The position numbers and the translations under genes are program-made. This document shows positions 39,695 to 48,188 of a stretch of 64,000 bases of DNA, piece by piece. The stretch is from Nocardioides eburneiflavus (GTDB lineage Bacteria > Actinomycetota > Actinomycetes > Propionibacteriales > Nocardioidaceae). The number at the start of each line of letters is the position of its first letter. Positions within the stretch are counted from its first letter, which is position 1. The stretch is taken from the NCBI RefSeq assembly GCF_004785795.1, contig NZ_SRRO01000001.1, positions 2,914,001-2,978,000 on the forward strand, read 5' to 3'. Below the pieces are notes generated by a model. The model saw nothing but the letters and a program-made list of their open reading frames with translations, did no database searches and had not been told where the DNA came from.

Positions 39695-40363
39695 GTGGCG
39701 ACTCCTGTGGCACGGCGTCGCGTCGGGGTGATGGGCGGCACGTTCGACCCGATCCACCACGGCCACCTCGTCGCCGCGTCCGAGGTGCAGGCCTGGTTCG
39801 ACCTCGACGAGGTGGTCTTCGTGCCGACCGGCGACCCGTGGCAGAAGAGCGACCGTACGGTCACGCCGGCCGAGCACCGCTACCTGATGACGGTGGTGGC
39901 CACGGCCGCCAACCCCCGCTTCAACGTCTCCCGGGTCGACATCGACCGGGCCGGCCGGACGTACACGATCGACACGCTGCGCGACCTCCACGCCGAGATG
40001 CCCGACGCCGACCTGTTCTTCATCACCGGCGCCGACGCCCTGGCCGACATCTTCACCTGGCGCGACGCCGAGGAGCTCTTCGAGCTCGCGAACTTCGTCG
40101 GCTGCACCCGGCCCGGCTATGAGATGGACCCCGCGGCGCTCGCCAGGATCCCCGCCGACCGGGTCACCATGGTCGAGATCCCGGCCCTGGCGATCTCGTC
40201 CACCGACTGCCGCGAGCGCAAGCGCCGCGGGGAGCCCGTCTGGTACCTCGTGCCGGACGGTGTGGTGCAGTACATCGCCAAGCACGACCTCTACGCAGCA
40301 CCCGCCCCCAGCGCCACTGCCCGCACCACCACCAGCACCAACACCAGCAAGGACACTGCATGA
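39695..40363 (+). CDS. nadD: Nicotinate-nucleotide adenylyltransferase
   Basis: A 222-residue nucleotidyltransferase that makes deamido-NAD from nicotinate mononucleotide and ATP. The first motif [11 protein letters not shown] is at residues 14-24. The [22 protein letters not shown] and [14 protein letters not shown] (ISSTxxR) blocks complete the active site. The final 20 residues are a Thr/Ser/Ala tail beyond the usual end. The start is a GTG 4 bases after the previous stop. The stop overlaps the rsfS ATG. Confidence 0.95.
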   Translation: MATPVARRRVGVMGGTFDPIHHGHLVAASEVQAWFDLDEVVFVPTGDPWQKSDRTVTPAEHRYLMTVVATAANPRFNVSRVDIDRAGRTYTIDTLRDLHAEMPDADLFFITGADALADIFTWRDAEELFELANFVGCTRPGYEMDPAALARIPADRVTMVEIPALAISSTDCRERKRRGEPVWYLVPDGVVQYIAKHDLYAAPAPSATARTTTSTNTSKDTA

Positions 40364-40719
40364 CTGCCACCGACCACGCCCTCGAGCTCGTCGCCGTCGC
40401 GGCCCAGGCCGCGCACGACAAGAAGGCCGACCAGGTCCTGGCCTTCGACGTGAGCGAGCAGCTCGCGATCACCGACGCGTTCGTGCTGGCCAGCGCGACC
40501 AACGAGCGGGCCGTCGGCGCGATCGTCGACGAGGTGGAGGACAAGCTCCGCGAGTCCGGTGCGAAGCCGATCCGGCGCGAGGGCCACAAGGAGGGTCGCT
40601 GGGTGCTGCTCGACTACGGCGAGATCGTGGTGCACGTGCAGCACGAGGAGGAGCGCTCGTTCTACGCCCTCGAGCGCCTTTGGAGCGACTGCCCGCTCAT
40701 CCCGCTGACCCTCACGTGA
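40360..40719 (+). CDS. rsfS: Ribosome silencing factor RsfS
   Basis: A 119-residue protein that binds ribosomal protein uL14 and blocks subunit joining in starvation. The family blocks [42 protein letters not shown] and [10 protein letters not shown] are all present. ATGA overlap with nadD and GTGA overlap with the next gene place it in a coupled operon, the usual actinobacterial context. Confidence 0.95.
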   Translation: MTATDHALELVAVAAQAAHDKKADQVLAFDVSEQLAITDAFVLASATNERAVGAIVDEVEDKLRESGAKPIRREGHKEGRWVLLDYGEIVVHVQHEEERSFYALERLWSDCPLIPLTLT

Positions 40720-41306
40720 CGCGACTCGTCCTGCTGCGGCACGGCCGCACGGAGTGGAACGCCGCCGGTCGCTACCAGGGCCACGAGGACGTCGACCTGT
40801 CCGAGGAGGGGCTCGCGCAGGCGCAGTCCGTCGCTCCGGCGATCGCCGCGATGTCGCCCGTGGCGCTGTGGAGCTCCGACCTCTCGCGCGCGGCCACCAC
40901 GGCGGCGCACGTCGGCGAGGCCTGCGGGCTGCCGGTGACCACCGACCCGCGCCTGCGTGAGCGCCACGTCGGGGTCTTCGGCGGGATGACAGCGGAGCAG
41001 ATCCGCGCGTCGCACCCGGCCGAGGCCGGCGAGTTCTTCGCCGGTGCCGGGCCGCTGGACACCGAGAGCGAGCGGGAGGTCGAGGGCCGGATGACCGAGG
41101 CGCTGCAAGACCTGGGCCGCATCGTCGGTGCGCACGGAACGGTCGTGGCGATCTCGCACGGCTGGGCGATCCGGATGGCGGTCACGTCGCTGGTGGGCGC
41201 ATCACCGACCGCCCTGCACGGGCTGGACAACTGCGGCTGGGCAGAGCTGGTGCATCGCGGCGACCGCTGGTCGCTTCTTGCCTGGAACCGGGTCGCGACC
41301 TCGTGA
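40716..41306 (+). CDS. Histidine phosphatase / phosphoglycerate mutase-like protein
   Basis: A 196-residue enzyme of the histidine phosphatase superfamily. The phospho-acceptor motif LLRHGRTEWN has RHG at residues 8-10, and the second catalytic His is in VAISHGWAIRM. At this position after rsfS, actinobacteria often carry a glucosyl-3-phosphoglycerate phosphatase (GpgP), so that specific role is possible but not proven. The GTG start overlaps the rsfS stop, and the stop overlaps the DUF4112 gene start. Confidence 0.88.
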   Translation: MTRLVLLRHGRTEWNAAGRYQGHEDVDLSEEGLAQAQSVAPAIAAMSPVALWSSDLSRAATTAAHVGEACGLPVTTDPRLRERHVGVFGGMTAEQIRASHPAEAGEFFAGAGPLDTESEREVEGRMTEALQDLGRIVGAHGTVVAISHGWAIRMAVTSLVGASPTALHGLDNCGWAELVHRGDRWSLLAWNRVATS

Positions 41307-41653
41307 GCGACCGGGCGCGCGAGATCGACGTCGCGTTGAGCCGGCAGCTCGCCAGGGTCATGGACGACGCCGTGACGGTGCCCGGCACCCGTGTCGGTGT
41401 CGGCCTCGACGCGGTGATCGGACTGGTGCCGGGGATCGGCGACCTCGTGGGCAGCGCCCTGTCGGGCGTGATCGTCCGCGCCAACCGCAAGAACCTGCGA
41501 CTGCTGCTCCGCGAGGTCGAGCGCGAGCCGCTGCGCGAGCCCCCGAGCCCGGCGTACGTCGCCGGCGCGGTGGCCCTCATGCTGGTCCCGGTCCTCGCCG
41601 GGATCGTGGTCGCGGTGCTCGGGATCTGGCTCCTGTGGCGCCTCCTCACCTGA
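41303..41653 (+). CDS. DUF4112 family membrane protein
   Basis: A 116-residue protein matching the DUF4112 pattern: VPGTRVGVGLDAVIGLVPGIGDLVGSALSG near residues 26-55, then a C-terminal transmembrane segment (about 87-113). Function unknown. The GTG start overlaps the previous stop (GTGA). It is the last gene of the nadD operon, and the tRNA gene follows 65 bases on. Confidence 0.85.
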   Translation: MSDRAREIDVALSRQLARVMDDAVTVPGTRVGVGLDAVIGLVPGIGDLVGSALSGVIVRANRKNLRLLLREVEREPLREPPSPAYVAGAVALMLVPVLAGIVVAVLGIWLLWRLLT

Positions 41654-41718
41654 CGTCGACGTGACGGGGGACCCCGATTTCACCTCCGCTGGACCGTCCG
41701 CTAATGTTCTCGGCTGTT

Positions 41719-41794
41719 GGGGCTGTGGCGCAGCTGGTAGCGCATCTGCATGGCATGCAGAGGGTCAGGGGTTCGAGTCCCCTCAGCTCCACCA
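41719..41794 (+). tRNA. tRNA-Ala (anticodon GGC)
   Basis: A complete 76-base cloverleaf. The acceptor arms are GGGGCTG and CAGCTCC (one G-U pair), followed by A and an encoded CCA. The anticodon stem TCTGC/GCAGA closes the loop ATGGCAT, so the anticodon is GGC, reading GCC and GCT alanine codons. The T-arm is AGGGG-TTCGAGT-CCCCT. GCC is a very common codon in this DNA. Confidence 0.96.
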
Positions 41795-41796
41795 AC

Positions 41797-41827
41797 GAGA
41801 AGTCCGGCGCAGAGCGCCGGACTTCTC
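41797..41827 (+). terminator. Terminator after tRNA-Ala
   Basis: A perfect 14-base-pair stem GAGAAGTCCGGCGC / GCGCCGGACTTCTC with a 3-base AGA loop, directly after the tRNA and followed by a short T-rich stretch. Confidence 0.9.
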
Positions 41828-41933
41828 TTCGTTTCCGGGCGTCGAGGGGGAGGGCTGGCTTGCCCAGAGCGAGCCAGCACTCCCCGACGTCGCCGAGTCG
41901 GCGAACGGATCGGGGCGGTGGCACCATGTGCTC

Positions 41934-43187
41934 ATGACCGCGACCGACCTCTCCACGAGCACCACTCCGGCCGTCTCCGAGCGCACCGCCGCCCACATCG
42001 AGGCGACCGAGCGCTACGCGGCGCACAACTACCACCCGCTGCCCGTGGTCCTCGCGGAGGGCGACGGCGCGTGGGTGGTCGACGTCGACGGCAAGCGCTA
42101 CCTCGACTGCCTCGCCGGCTACTCCGCGCTCAACTTCGGTCACTCCAACGAGCGCCTGGTCGCGGTCGCCCGCGAGCAGCTCGGCCGGCTCACGCTGACG
42201 AGCCGCGCGTTCTTCAACGACAAGCTGAGCGGCTTCGCCGAGGCGCTGTGCCGCCTGACCGGCAAGGACATGATCCTGCCGATGAACTCCGGCGCCGAGG
42301 CAGTCGAGACCGCCATCAAGGTCAGCCGCAAGTGGGGCTACGAGGTCAAGGGCGTGCCCGCCGGACAGGCCACGATCATCACGATGGAGGGCAACTTCCA
42401 CGGCCGCACCACCACCATCGTGAGCTTCTCCGACGACGAGGTGGCGACGTCGGGCTACGCCCCGTTCACGACCGGCTTCCGGGGCGTGAAGTACGGCGAC
42501 ATCGAGGCGATCGCCTCAGCCATCGACGACACGACCGTCGCGGTCCTCTTCGAGCCGATCCAGGGCGAGGGCGGCGTCGTGATGCCCCCCGAGGGCTTCC
42601 TGCGCGACCTCCGCGCGCTCTGCACCGAGCGCAACGTGCTGATGGTCGCCGACGAGATCCAGTCCGGCCTGGCTCGCTCCGGCAGGACGTTCGCGTGCGA
42701 CCACGAGGACGTCGTCCCCGACATCTACGTCATGGGCAAGGCGCTCGGCGGCGGCATCTACCCGGTCTCGGCGATCGCAGCCGACCACGAGGTCATGGAC
42801 GTCATCACGCCCGGCTCGCACGGCTCCACCTTCGGCGGCAACCCGCTCGCCGCGGCCATCGGCACCGAGGTCGTCGCCATGCTCGAGGAGGGCACCTTCC
42901 AGGCCCGCTCCGCCGAGATCGGGGAGCTCCTCGAGGCCGGCTTCGGCCCGCTGGTGGGCAAGGGACTGTCCGACGTACGGGTCCGTGGCGCCTGGGCAGG
43001 CATCGACATCGACCCCTCGCTGATGTCCGGTCGCCAGATGTCCGAGGCGCTGATGGCCCGCGGCATCCTCGCCAAGGACACCCACGGCTCGACCGTCCGC
43101 TTCGCGCCGCCGCTGGTGGCCAGCGACGAGGACATCGCCGGCCTCGTCACCGCCGTCACGGAGATCCTCGGCGCGGCGCGTACCTGA
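41934..43187 (+). CDS. rocD: Ornithine aminotransferase
   Basis: A 417-residue class-III aminotransferase that turns ornithine and 2-oxoglutarate into glutamate semialdehyde and glutamate. The PLP lysine is Lys269 in VMGKALGGGIYP. YAAHNYHPLPVVLAEGDGAWVVDVDGKRYLD near the N-terminus and the DEIQSGLARSG block distinguish ornithine aminotransferase from GABA and acetylornithine enzymes. The ATG at 41934 was chosen over the long upstream extension, which would run through the tRNA. CACCAT lies 6 bases upstream, so it may be leaderless. Its product feeds the proline pathway with proA. Confidence 0.93.
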   Translation: MTATDLSTSTTPAVSERTAAHIEATERYAAHNYHPLPVVLAEGDGAWVVDVDGKRYLDCLAGYSALNFGHSNERLVAVAREQLGRLTLTSRAFFNDKLSGFAEALCRLTGKDMILPMNSGAEAVETAIKVSRKWGYEVKGVPAGQATIITMEGNFHGRTTTIVSFSDDEVATSGYAPFTTGFRGVKYGDIEAIASAIDDTTVAVLFEPIQGEGGVVMPPEGFLRDLRALCTERNVLMVADEIQSGLARSGRTFACDHEDVVPDIYVMGKALGGGIYPVSAIAADHEVMDVITPGSHGSTFGGNPLAAAIGTEVVAMLEEGTFQARSAEIGELLEAGFGPLVGKGLSDVRVRGAWAGIDIDPSLMSGRQMSEALMARGILAKDTHGSTVRFAPPLVASDEDIAGLVTAVTEILGAART

Positions 43188-43213
43188 CCAGCAAACCCGC
43201 TGGACGGAGCTCC

Positions 43214-43219
43214 TAGCCT
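43214..43219 (+). promoter_or_regulatory. -10 box of the VOC fusion gene
   Basis: TAGCCT ends 7 bases before the ATG at 43227, predicting a leaderless transcript. Confidence 0.5.
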
Positions 43220-43226
43220 GTCAGGC

Positions 43227-44612
43227 ATGGGAGCGCGGTTCGACCACCTCGTCGTCGCCGTCGAGGACCTCCACGACGCGATGGCCCGGTGGACCGCGGC
43301 CGGCGTCCCGGCCGTACGCGGGGGAGCGCACCCGGTCGGCACGGTCAACGCGCTGGTGCGCGGGCCCGGGCCGGCGTACGTCGAGCTGATCGCGGCCGGG
43401 AGCGACGAGTCCAACCCGTGGCTGGAACGCGTCCGCTCCGCCTGCGGCCCGATCTCGTGGGCGATCGCGGTCGACGACATCGAGGTGGCGCGTACGGCGC
43501 TGCTGGCCGCCGGATTCGAGCCGGAGCCCGCCGTGCCCGGCTCGCGCCGCACGCCGGACGGTGACGTCGTGGAGTGGAAGGTCTGCGACGTCGGACCCGG
43601 GCCGTACGACGGGTCGCTGCCGTTCCTCATCGAGTGGACGGCGCCGATGGGAGCCGGGCCGGCGGACGGCCCCGTCCTCGAGTGGGTGGTGCTGGCGCCG
43701 CCCGACCCCGACCGGGTCGCCGACGTCCTGCTGGCCCTCGGGTTCACCGGGGACCGCCACTTCCCCAGACGGGTCTTCGCCGCAGGCGAGGGCGTCTCGA
43801 TCACGCTCGCCCCGCTCGGCGAACCTGAGCACGCCGACGAGGCAGCGTGGATGAGCATCGAGTCGGACGAGCCCCAGCCACCCGTGTCGATCGGACTGGC
43901 GACGCCGGGGGAGCGATCCGTGACCGAGGTGCTGGACGAGGTGGAGGTGACGACCAGACCGGACCGGCGTCGGTTCCCGGCGGCGGCACTCGTGCCTGCC
44001 GTCGACGTCGCGTTCGCACGGCTGCGCGGCGATCTCGCCGACTGGCCGCACCCGCGCCCCGACGGTCGCCCGGCCGCGCCGGAGGAGTACTCGGAGGTGA
44101 CCGACGCCGGGCGCTACCGGCTGCTCGCCGCCCGTGCGGCCGCCTGGGTCGACGCGATCACCGCGACCGGGCTCGGCACCGCGCGCGACGTCGACCCCGG
44201 CGCGGTGCGCTGGGCGGGGGATCGGGTCATCGTCCCGACGCGGGTCACCCTCGTCGAGGGACGACCGGGCACCCGTCCGGTCGTCATCGGCACCGCACCC
44301 CTGCACGACGCGGACGACGCGGTCGTACAGGTCGGGGTGGGTGACCCCGCCGAGGTCCTGGAGCTCCAGCCGGACTGCGGGTGCGACGCCTGCGACACGG
44401 GGTCTGCCGACCTGCTCGGGGCCATCGACGACGCGTTCGTGCTGGCGCTGACGGGCGGGGTGTACGCCGTGCGCGAGGGAGACCGGGTCGTCCGGCGATC
44501 CCTGGACGGCTGGCGAAGCACGGGCGTGAGGGACGCCGAGCGGTGGCTCGACGACGCAGCCGCAGGACGGCGTACGGACGGGGTCGTCGCCGGCGAGCCC
44601 TGGCTCAGCTGA
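43227..44612 (+). CDS. VOC (glyoxalase-like) domain fused to a CGCDACD-containing domain
   Basis: A 461-residue two-part protein. Residues 1-210 are a pair of VOC-like repeats (FDHLVVAVEDLHDAMARW, then EWVVLAPPDPDRVADVLLALGF) of the glyoxalase-like type. Residues 245-461 form a domain with DAGRYRLLAARAAAWVDAI and the cysteine cluster CGCDACD; I associate this with the actinobacterial DUF6226 family, from memory. The three closely spaced Cys could bind a metal. The function is unknown. It has its own -10 box. Its stop falls in a 14-base palindrome shared with the convergent ankyrin gene. Confidence 0.75.
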   Translation: MGARFDHLVVAVEDLHDAMARWTAAGVPAVRGGAHPVGTVNALVRGPGPAYVELIAAGSDESNPWLERVRSACGPISWAIAVDDIEVARTALLAAGFEPEPAVPGSRRTPDGDVVEWKVCDVGPGPYDGSLPFLIEWTAPMGAGPADGPVLEWVVLAPPDPDRVADVLLALGFTGDRHFPRRVFAAGEGVSITLAPLGEPEHADEAAWMSIESDEPQPPVSIGLATPGERSVTEVLDEVEVTTRPDRRRFPAAALVPAVDVAFARLRGDLADWPHPRPDGRPAAPEEYSEVTDAGRYRLLAARAAAWVDAITATGLGTARDVDPGAVRWAGDRVIVPTRVTLVEGRPGTRPVVIGTAPLHDADDAVVQVGVGDPAEVLELQPDCGCDACDTGSADLLGAIDDAFVLALTGGVYAVREGDRVVRRSLDGWRSTGVRDAERWLDDAAAGRRTDGVVAGEPWLS

Positions 44613-44886
44613 GCCGGGCGACCACCCGCTCGAGCCGGGCCGCGCGGGCTGCCTCCAGCGGCGTCATGCCCTCGAGCGGCGAGCGGAGGGTGGGGGACGC
44701 GCCGCGGTCCAGCAGCAGGAGGGCCACGGCCTCGTGCCGCTCCTCGATCGCCGCCACGAGGGCGGTCGACTGGAGCTCGGGGTGCACGAAGTCGATGTCG
44801 ACTCCGGCGTCCAGGTGGTGCTCGGCGAGCGCGACGTCTCCGATGCAGGCGGCGGCGAAGAACGCCTTGTAGTCACCGTGCGACAT
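44605..44886 (-). CDS. Ankyrin-repeat protein
   Basis: A 93-residue protein with about two and a half ankyrin repeats: DYKAFFAAACIGDVALAEHHLDAGVDID, STALVAAIEERHEAVALLLLDRGASP and MTPLEAARAARLERVVARL. Such small ankyrin proteins mediate protein contacts; the partner is unknown. The start ATG lies inside the end of ltrA (14-base overlap), so the two are coupled. Its last 8 bases overlap the convergent VOC gene. Confidence 0.8.
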   Translation of the reverse strand: MSHGDYKAFFAAACIGDVALAEHHLDAGVDIDFVHPELQSTALVAAIEERHEAVALLLLDRGASPTLRSPLEGMTPLEAARAARLERVVARLS

Positions 44887-46120
44887 CGCGGGTGGCCCCG
44901 GCGACCTCGTCGATGTGGCGGTAGCCGCGCAGCTCGTAACCGAGCACGGTGACCCAGGGCGCGAGCATCAGCACGAGGAGGGCGAGCGCCAGCGGGGCAC
45001 CCCACGCGGCCAGCGCACAGGCGGCCGCCAGGAAGACGAGGGTGCCGACGAGCAGCCAGTGGTGCAGCGGGTCGCGGCCGGGGAAGAGGAGGTGGAAGAC
45101 CGTGAAGAGCGCCAGTACGAAGACCGCGACCGGCATCGCCATCGTCAGCATCGTCTGTGCGGCGTCGAGCTCGGAGTGGTGCTCCACGTAGTAGGCGGCG
45201 GCGTGCAGGCCGGCGCCGGTCGCCGCGATCGAGGCGTAGAGGACGAGGTGGCCGAAGCCGAAGACCATGCTGCGGGCGTTGCTCGCCGTGAGCGCGTGGG
45301 CGAACGGGACCGTGAAGTAGCACCACCACAGCCCGACGGCGAGCGCGACGCCCGCGAGCGCGATCACGGCGGCCTCGACGCTCCACCCCTGGTCGGTCAC
45401 GACGGCCTCGATGGCAGTCGTCGTCCCGAGGACGACCTCGCCGAAGGTGATGATCGCGAGCAGGCCGTAGCGCTCGGCGATGTGGTGAGCGTGCCACGGA
45501 GTGGGCGGGAGGTGGGTCTCGATCCACACGATGCCGCCGAGCTCGAGGGCGAACAGTGCGAGCGCCAACCCGATCTGCACCGGGACGGGCAGCACGTCGG
45601 TCGCGGTGACGACCCAGCCGACCTGCGCGACCGCGATCAACCGGACGTACGCCAGGCAGGTGCGGCGCCGATCCCGGTCGTGGGCCGCGGCCCGGGACCA
45701 CAGCAGGATCATCGAGACGCGCATGGTCACGTAGCCCGCGACGACGACAGCGTTGTCGAACTCGCCGTGGTCGAACCCCTCGAACAGGTCGTGCAGGCCC
45801 AGTGCGAGGACCAGCACGCCGACCATCTGCAGGAGCGTGGCCAGCCGCATGAAGGCGTCATCGGTGTCGTAGGCCGAGGCGAACCAGGAGTAGTTGATCC
45901 AGGCGAGGGTGATCGCGAACATCGCGACGGCGAAGCCGAGCAGGCCCTCGACGAGGTGGTCCTCGACCAGCGCGTGCGCGAACTGCGACCCGGCGAGGCT
46001 GAAGGCCACGACCAGGGTGAGGTCGTACAACAGCTCCAGCGGGGACGCGGAGCGGTGCGACTCGCGTGGGTCGCGACCGGTCATGCGTCGCAGGCGGTGG
46101 GTCCGGGCAACCTCGCTCAT
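44873..46120 (-). CDS. ltrA: Low temperature requirement protein A family membrane protein
   Basis: A 415-residue integral membrane protein with about ten hydrophobic helices. The LtrA signature VSPLELLYDLTLVVAFS-type block (SASPLELLYDLTLVVAFS here, about residue 25) and HIAERYGLLAIITFGEVVLGT are clear. LtrA was named from a Listeria cold-growth mutant; its transport substrate is not known. The ATG follows a hairpin whose loop holds the GGGAG ribosome site. It lies behind the SDR gene on the same strand, 46 bases away, and overlaps the ankyrin gene. Confidence 0.88.
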   Translation of the reverse strand: MSEVARTHRLRRMTGRDPRESHRSASPLELLYDLTLVVAFSLAGSQFAHALVEDHLVEGLLGFAVAMFAITLAWINYSWFASAYDTDDAFMRLATLLQMVGVLVLALGLHDLFEGFDHGEFDNAVVVAGYVTMRVSMILLWSRAAAHDRDRRRTCLAYVRLIAVAQVGWVVTATDVLPVPVQIGLALALFALELGGIVWIETHLPPTPWHAHHIAERYGLLAIITFGEVVLGTTTAIEAVVTDQGWSVEAAVIALAGVALAVGLWWCYFTVPFAHALTASNARSMVFGFGHLVLYASIAATGAGLHAAAYYVEHHSELDAAQTMLTMAMPVAVFVLALFTVFHLLFPGRDPLHHWLLVGTLVFLAAACALAAWGAPLALALLVLMLAPWVTVLGYELRGYRHIDEVAGATRDVAR

Positions 46121-46147
46121 GGCCCCGGATCCTCCCAGATCCGGGCC
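46121..46147 (-). promoter_or_regulatory. Hairpin next to the ltrA start codon
   Basis: In mRNA sense, GGCCCGGATC and GATCCGGGGCC pair with one bulged base around a TGGGAG loop, and the stem ends right at the ltrA ATG. The ribosome site starts in the loop. It could limit ltrA translation or act as a terminator for the SDR gene. Confidence 0.4.
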
Positions 46148-46166
46148 CGCTGAGGGGGCGTCCGGC

Positions 46167-46928
46167 TCAGGCGATGGTGAGCCCGCCGTCGACCGGGATC
46201 ATCTGCCCGGTGACGTAGCCGGCGGCGTCGGACGCCAGCCACACCGCGGTGGCGGCCAGCTCGCGCGGGTCGCCCTTGCGGCCGGCCGGGACGCGCTGCA
46301 TGGCGAGGTCGAGGTAGCCCTCGGGATAGGTGGCGGTCATCTCCGAGGTGAAGAACCCGGGGGCGAGCGCGTTGACGCGGATGCCCTTGCGGCCAGTCCA
46401 CTGCTGGGCGAGGTCGCGGGTGAGGCCGCCCAGCCCGGCCTTCGAGGCGGAGTAGGCCGCCTGCGGGAGCCCGCCGGTGGTGATGCCGAGGATCGAGGAG
46501 ATGTTGATGATGCTCGAGCCGGGCTCCATGACGCGGCCGCAGGCCTGGGCCATCCAGTAGCAGCCGTTGAGGTTCACGTCGATCACCGAGCGGAACTGCT
46601 CGGGCGTCTCCCGGGTGGCGGGAACGGCCGTGCCGACGCCGGCGTTGTTGACGAGCACGTCGACGCGTCCGAACTTCTCCATCGCCTCGTCGACGAGCCG
46701 CTGGCACTGCTCGGGGTCGGCCACGTCGGTGGCGACGGTGTGCACCCGGCGGCCGGTGGAGCGTACGGAGTCGGCGACCCGCTGCAGCTTCTCCACCCGG
46801 CGTGCGCCGAGCACGACGTCGGCGCCGGCCTCGGCGAAGCAGTGGGCGAACGCGACGCCCAGCCCGCTGGAGGCGCCGGTGACGATGACGACCTTGTCGT
46901 CGAGGCGGAAGAGATCCATCACGCTCAT
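46167..46928 (-). CDS. Short-chain dehydrogenase/reductase
   Basis: A 253-residue classical SDR. The cofactor motif TGASSGLG is at residues 17-24, with NNAG in the middle, the catalytic Ser in IINISSILG, and Tyr159-Lys163 in YSASK. An Arg-rich segment after the second strand (GARRVEKLQR) favours NADPH. The C-terminal GYVTGQMIPVDGGLTI is standard. The substrate is unknown. The ATG has TAGGGT 6 bases upstream (leaderless), and that box overlaps the MFS stop codon. The other SDR in this window lacks these catalytic residues. Confidence 0.88.
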   Translation of the reverse strand: MSVMDLFRLDDKVVIVTGASSGLGVAFAHCFAEAGADVVLGARRVEKLQRVADSVRSTGRRVHTVATDVADPEQCQRLVDEAMEKFGRVDVLVNNAGVGTAVPATRETPEQFRSVIDVNLNGCYWMAQACGRVMEPGSSIINISSILGITTGGLPQAAYSASKAGLGGLTRDLAQQWTGRKGIRVNALAPGFFTSEMTATYPEGYLDLAMQRVPAGRKGDPRELAATAVWLASDAAGYVTGQMIPVDGGLTIA

Positions 46929-46934
46929 GACCAG

Positions 46935-46940
46935 ACCCTA
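46935..46940 (-). promoter_or_regulatory. -10 box of the SDR gene, sharing TAG with the MFS stop codon
   Basis: TAGGGT on the minus strand lies 6 bases before the SDR ATG. Its first three bases (46938-46940) are the stop codon of the MFS gene, so the promoter starts exactly where the upstream gene ends. Confidence 0.55.
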
Positions 46941-48188
46941 GGACGTGCCGCTCGTCACGGCGGGCTCCGGGGTGGTCGGCACGCGCCGCAGCGTCCGTAC
47001 GGACCGCGAGCTGAGCACGAGCGCGCAGATCACGACGTACGCGACGGCAGAGGTGATCAGGACGGGCCGGTAGCCGAACACGGCCGCCAGGGGACCGAAG
47101 GCGATCTGCCCGATCGGGATAGCCACGAAGGAGCCGAGCGCGTCGTAGGAGTACGCGCGCGACAGCATGCCGTCCTCGATGTTCTCCTGCATCGCAAGGT
47201 TCCATCCCATGCCGAACACCTCCGTGCCGGCGCCGGCCGCGAAGGCCGCGACGACGAGGATGACCAGGTGCGGTGAGACCCCGAGGACCAGCATCGGCGG
47301 TGCCATCAGCAGCGCGCCGAGCATGCCCAGCAGCAGTGGACGCTCCAGGCGGACCCTGAGGAGCACGACGGTCGTGACGAGGAAGCCCGCTGCCTCGGCC
47401 GACAGCACGAAGCCCCAGCCCTGTCGACCGATGGTGTCATCGGCGATCGCGGGTCCCAGGGTGGACCACGCGCCGGCATGGATGAGGTTGAGGACGCCGA
47501 AGCCGACGACGACGATCCAGAGCCAGGGCGTCCCCCAGAAGAAGCTCCACCCCTCGCGAAGCTCACGGATCGTGTCGGCCGGCGCCCCGGTGGGCTCCTT
47601 GGGCGGGATCCTCACCGGGACCAGCAGGAGTGCGGCGAGCGCCCACGTCAGGGCATCGACGGCGAGCGCCCACCCGGACCCGATGGTGACGACCAGCAGG
47701 GCGCCGACGGTCGGCCCGAGCACCATCATCGCGCTGCGGGTCAGCGAGATCAGCGCGTTGGCCGGCTGGAGGTCGGAGCGGGCCACCAGCTGCGGGAGCA
47801 CACTGGCCATGGCGGGGAACCCGATGCCCGAGACGGCGCCGTGGACGACGCTCAACACGACGAGCATCCAGATCTCGGCGTGACCGGACAGCACCAGCAC
47901 GGCGATCGCACCCTGGCTCAGGGCCGATGCGACGTTGGAGAACTGCAGGACCAACGTGCGGGGGAAGCGGTCCGCGATCACACCCCCGTAGAGGAGCAGG
48001 GCAACCATCGGGAGCGTGTGCGCCGCGAGGACCTGGCCCAGGGCGCTGGGGGAGTCGGTGATGTCGAGGACGGCGAAGGCGAGCGCGATGCTGGCCATCA
48101 TGTTCCCGAGCATGTTGATCAGGCGCGAGGCGAAGTACCACGCGAAGTTGCGGTTGCGCAGGGGGGCGAGCGCGGCGGACCAGGTCAT
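46938..48188 (-). CDS. MFS transporter (enterobactin exporter/EntS-like)
   Basis: A 416-residue major facilitator protein with about twelve membrane helices. It starts LRNRNFAWYFASRLINMLGNMMASIALAFAVLDIT, a beginning typical of the MFS_3 (EntS-like) drug or siderophore exporters, and has the loop motif GGVIADRFPRTLVLQ between helices 2 and 3. The substrate is unknown. The ATG overlaps the stop of the ArsR regulator, so the two genes form an operon and the regulator very likely controls this exporter. Confidence 0.88.
   Translation of the reverse strand: MTWSAALAPLRNRNFAWYFASRLINMLGNMMASIALAFAVLDITDSPSALGQVLAAHTLPMVALLLYGGVIADRFPRTLVLQFSNVASALSQGAIAVLVLSGHAEIWMLVVLSVVHGAVSGIGFPAMASVLPQLVARSDLQPANALISLTRSAMMVLGPTVGALLVVTIGSGWALAVDALTWALAALLLVPVRIPPKEPTGAPADTIRELREGWSFFWGTPWLWIVVVGFGVLNLIHAGAWSTLGPAIADDTIGRQGWGFVLSAEAAGFLVTTVVLLRVRLERPLLLGMLGALLMAPPMLVLGVSPHLVILVVAAFAAGAGTEVFGMGWNLAMQENIEDGMLSRAYSYDALGSFVAIPIGQIAFGPLAAVFGYRPVLITSAVAYVVICALVLSSRSVRTLRRVPTTPEPAVTSGTS

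Noticed and set aside
41661..43187. Aminotransferase starting upstream of or within the tRNA
   Set aside because: The frame crosses the tRNA and its terminator; the conserved protein begins at 41934.
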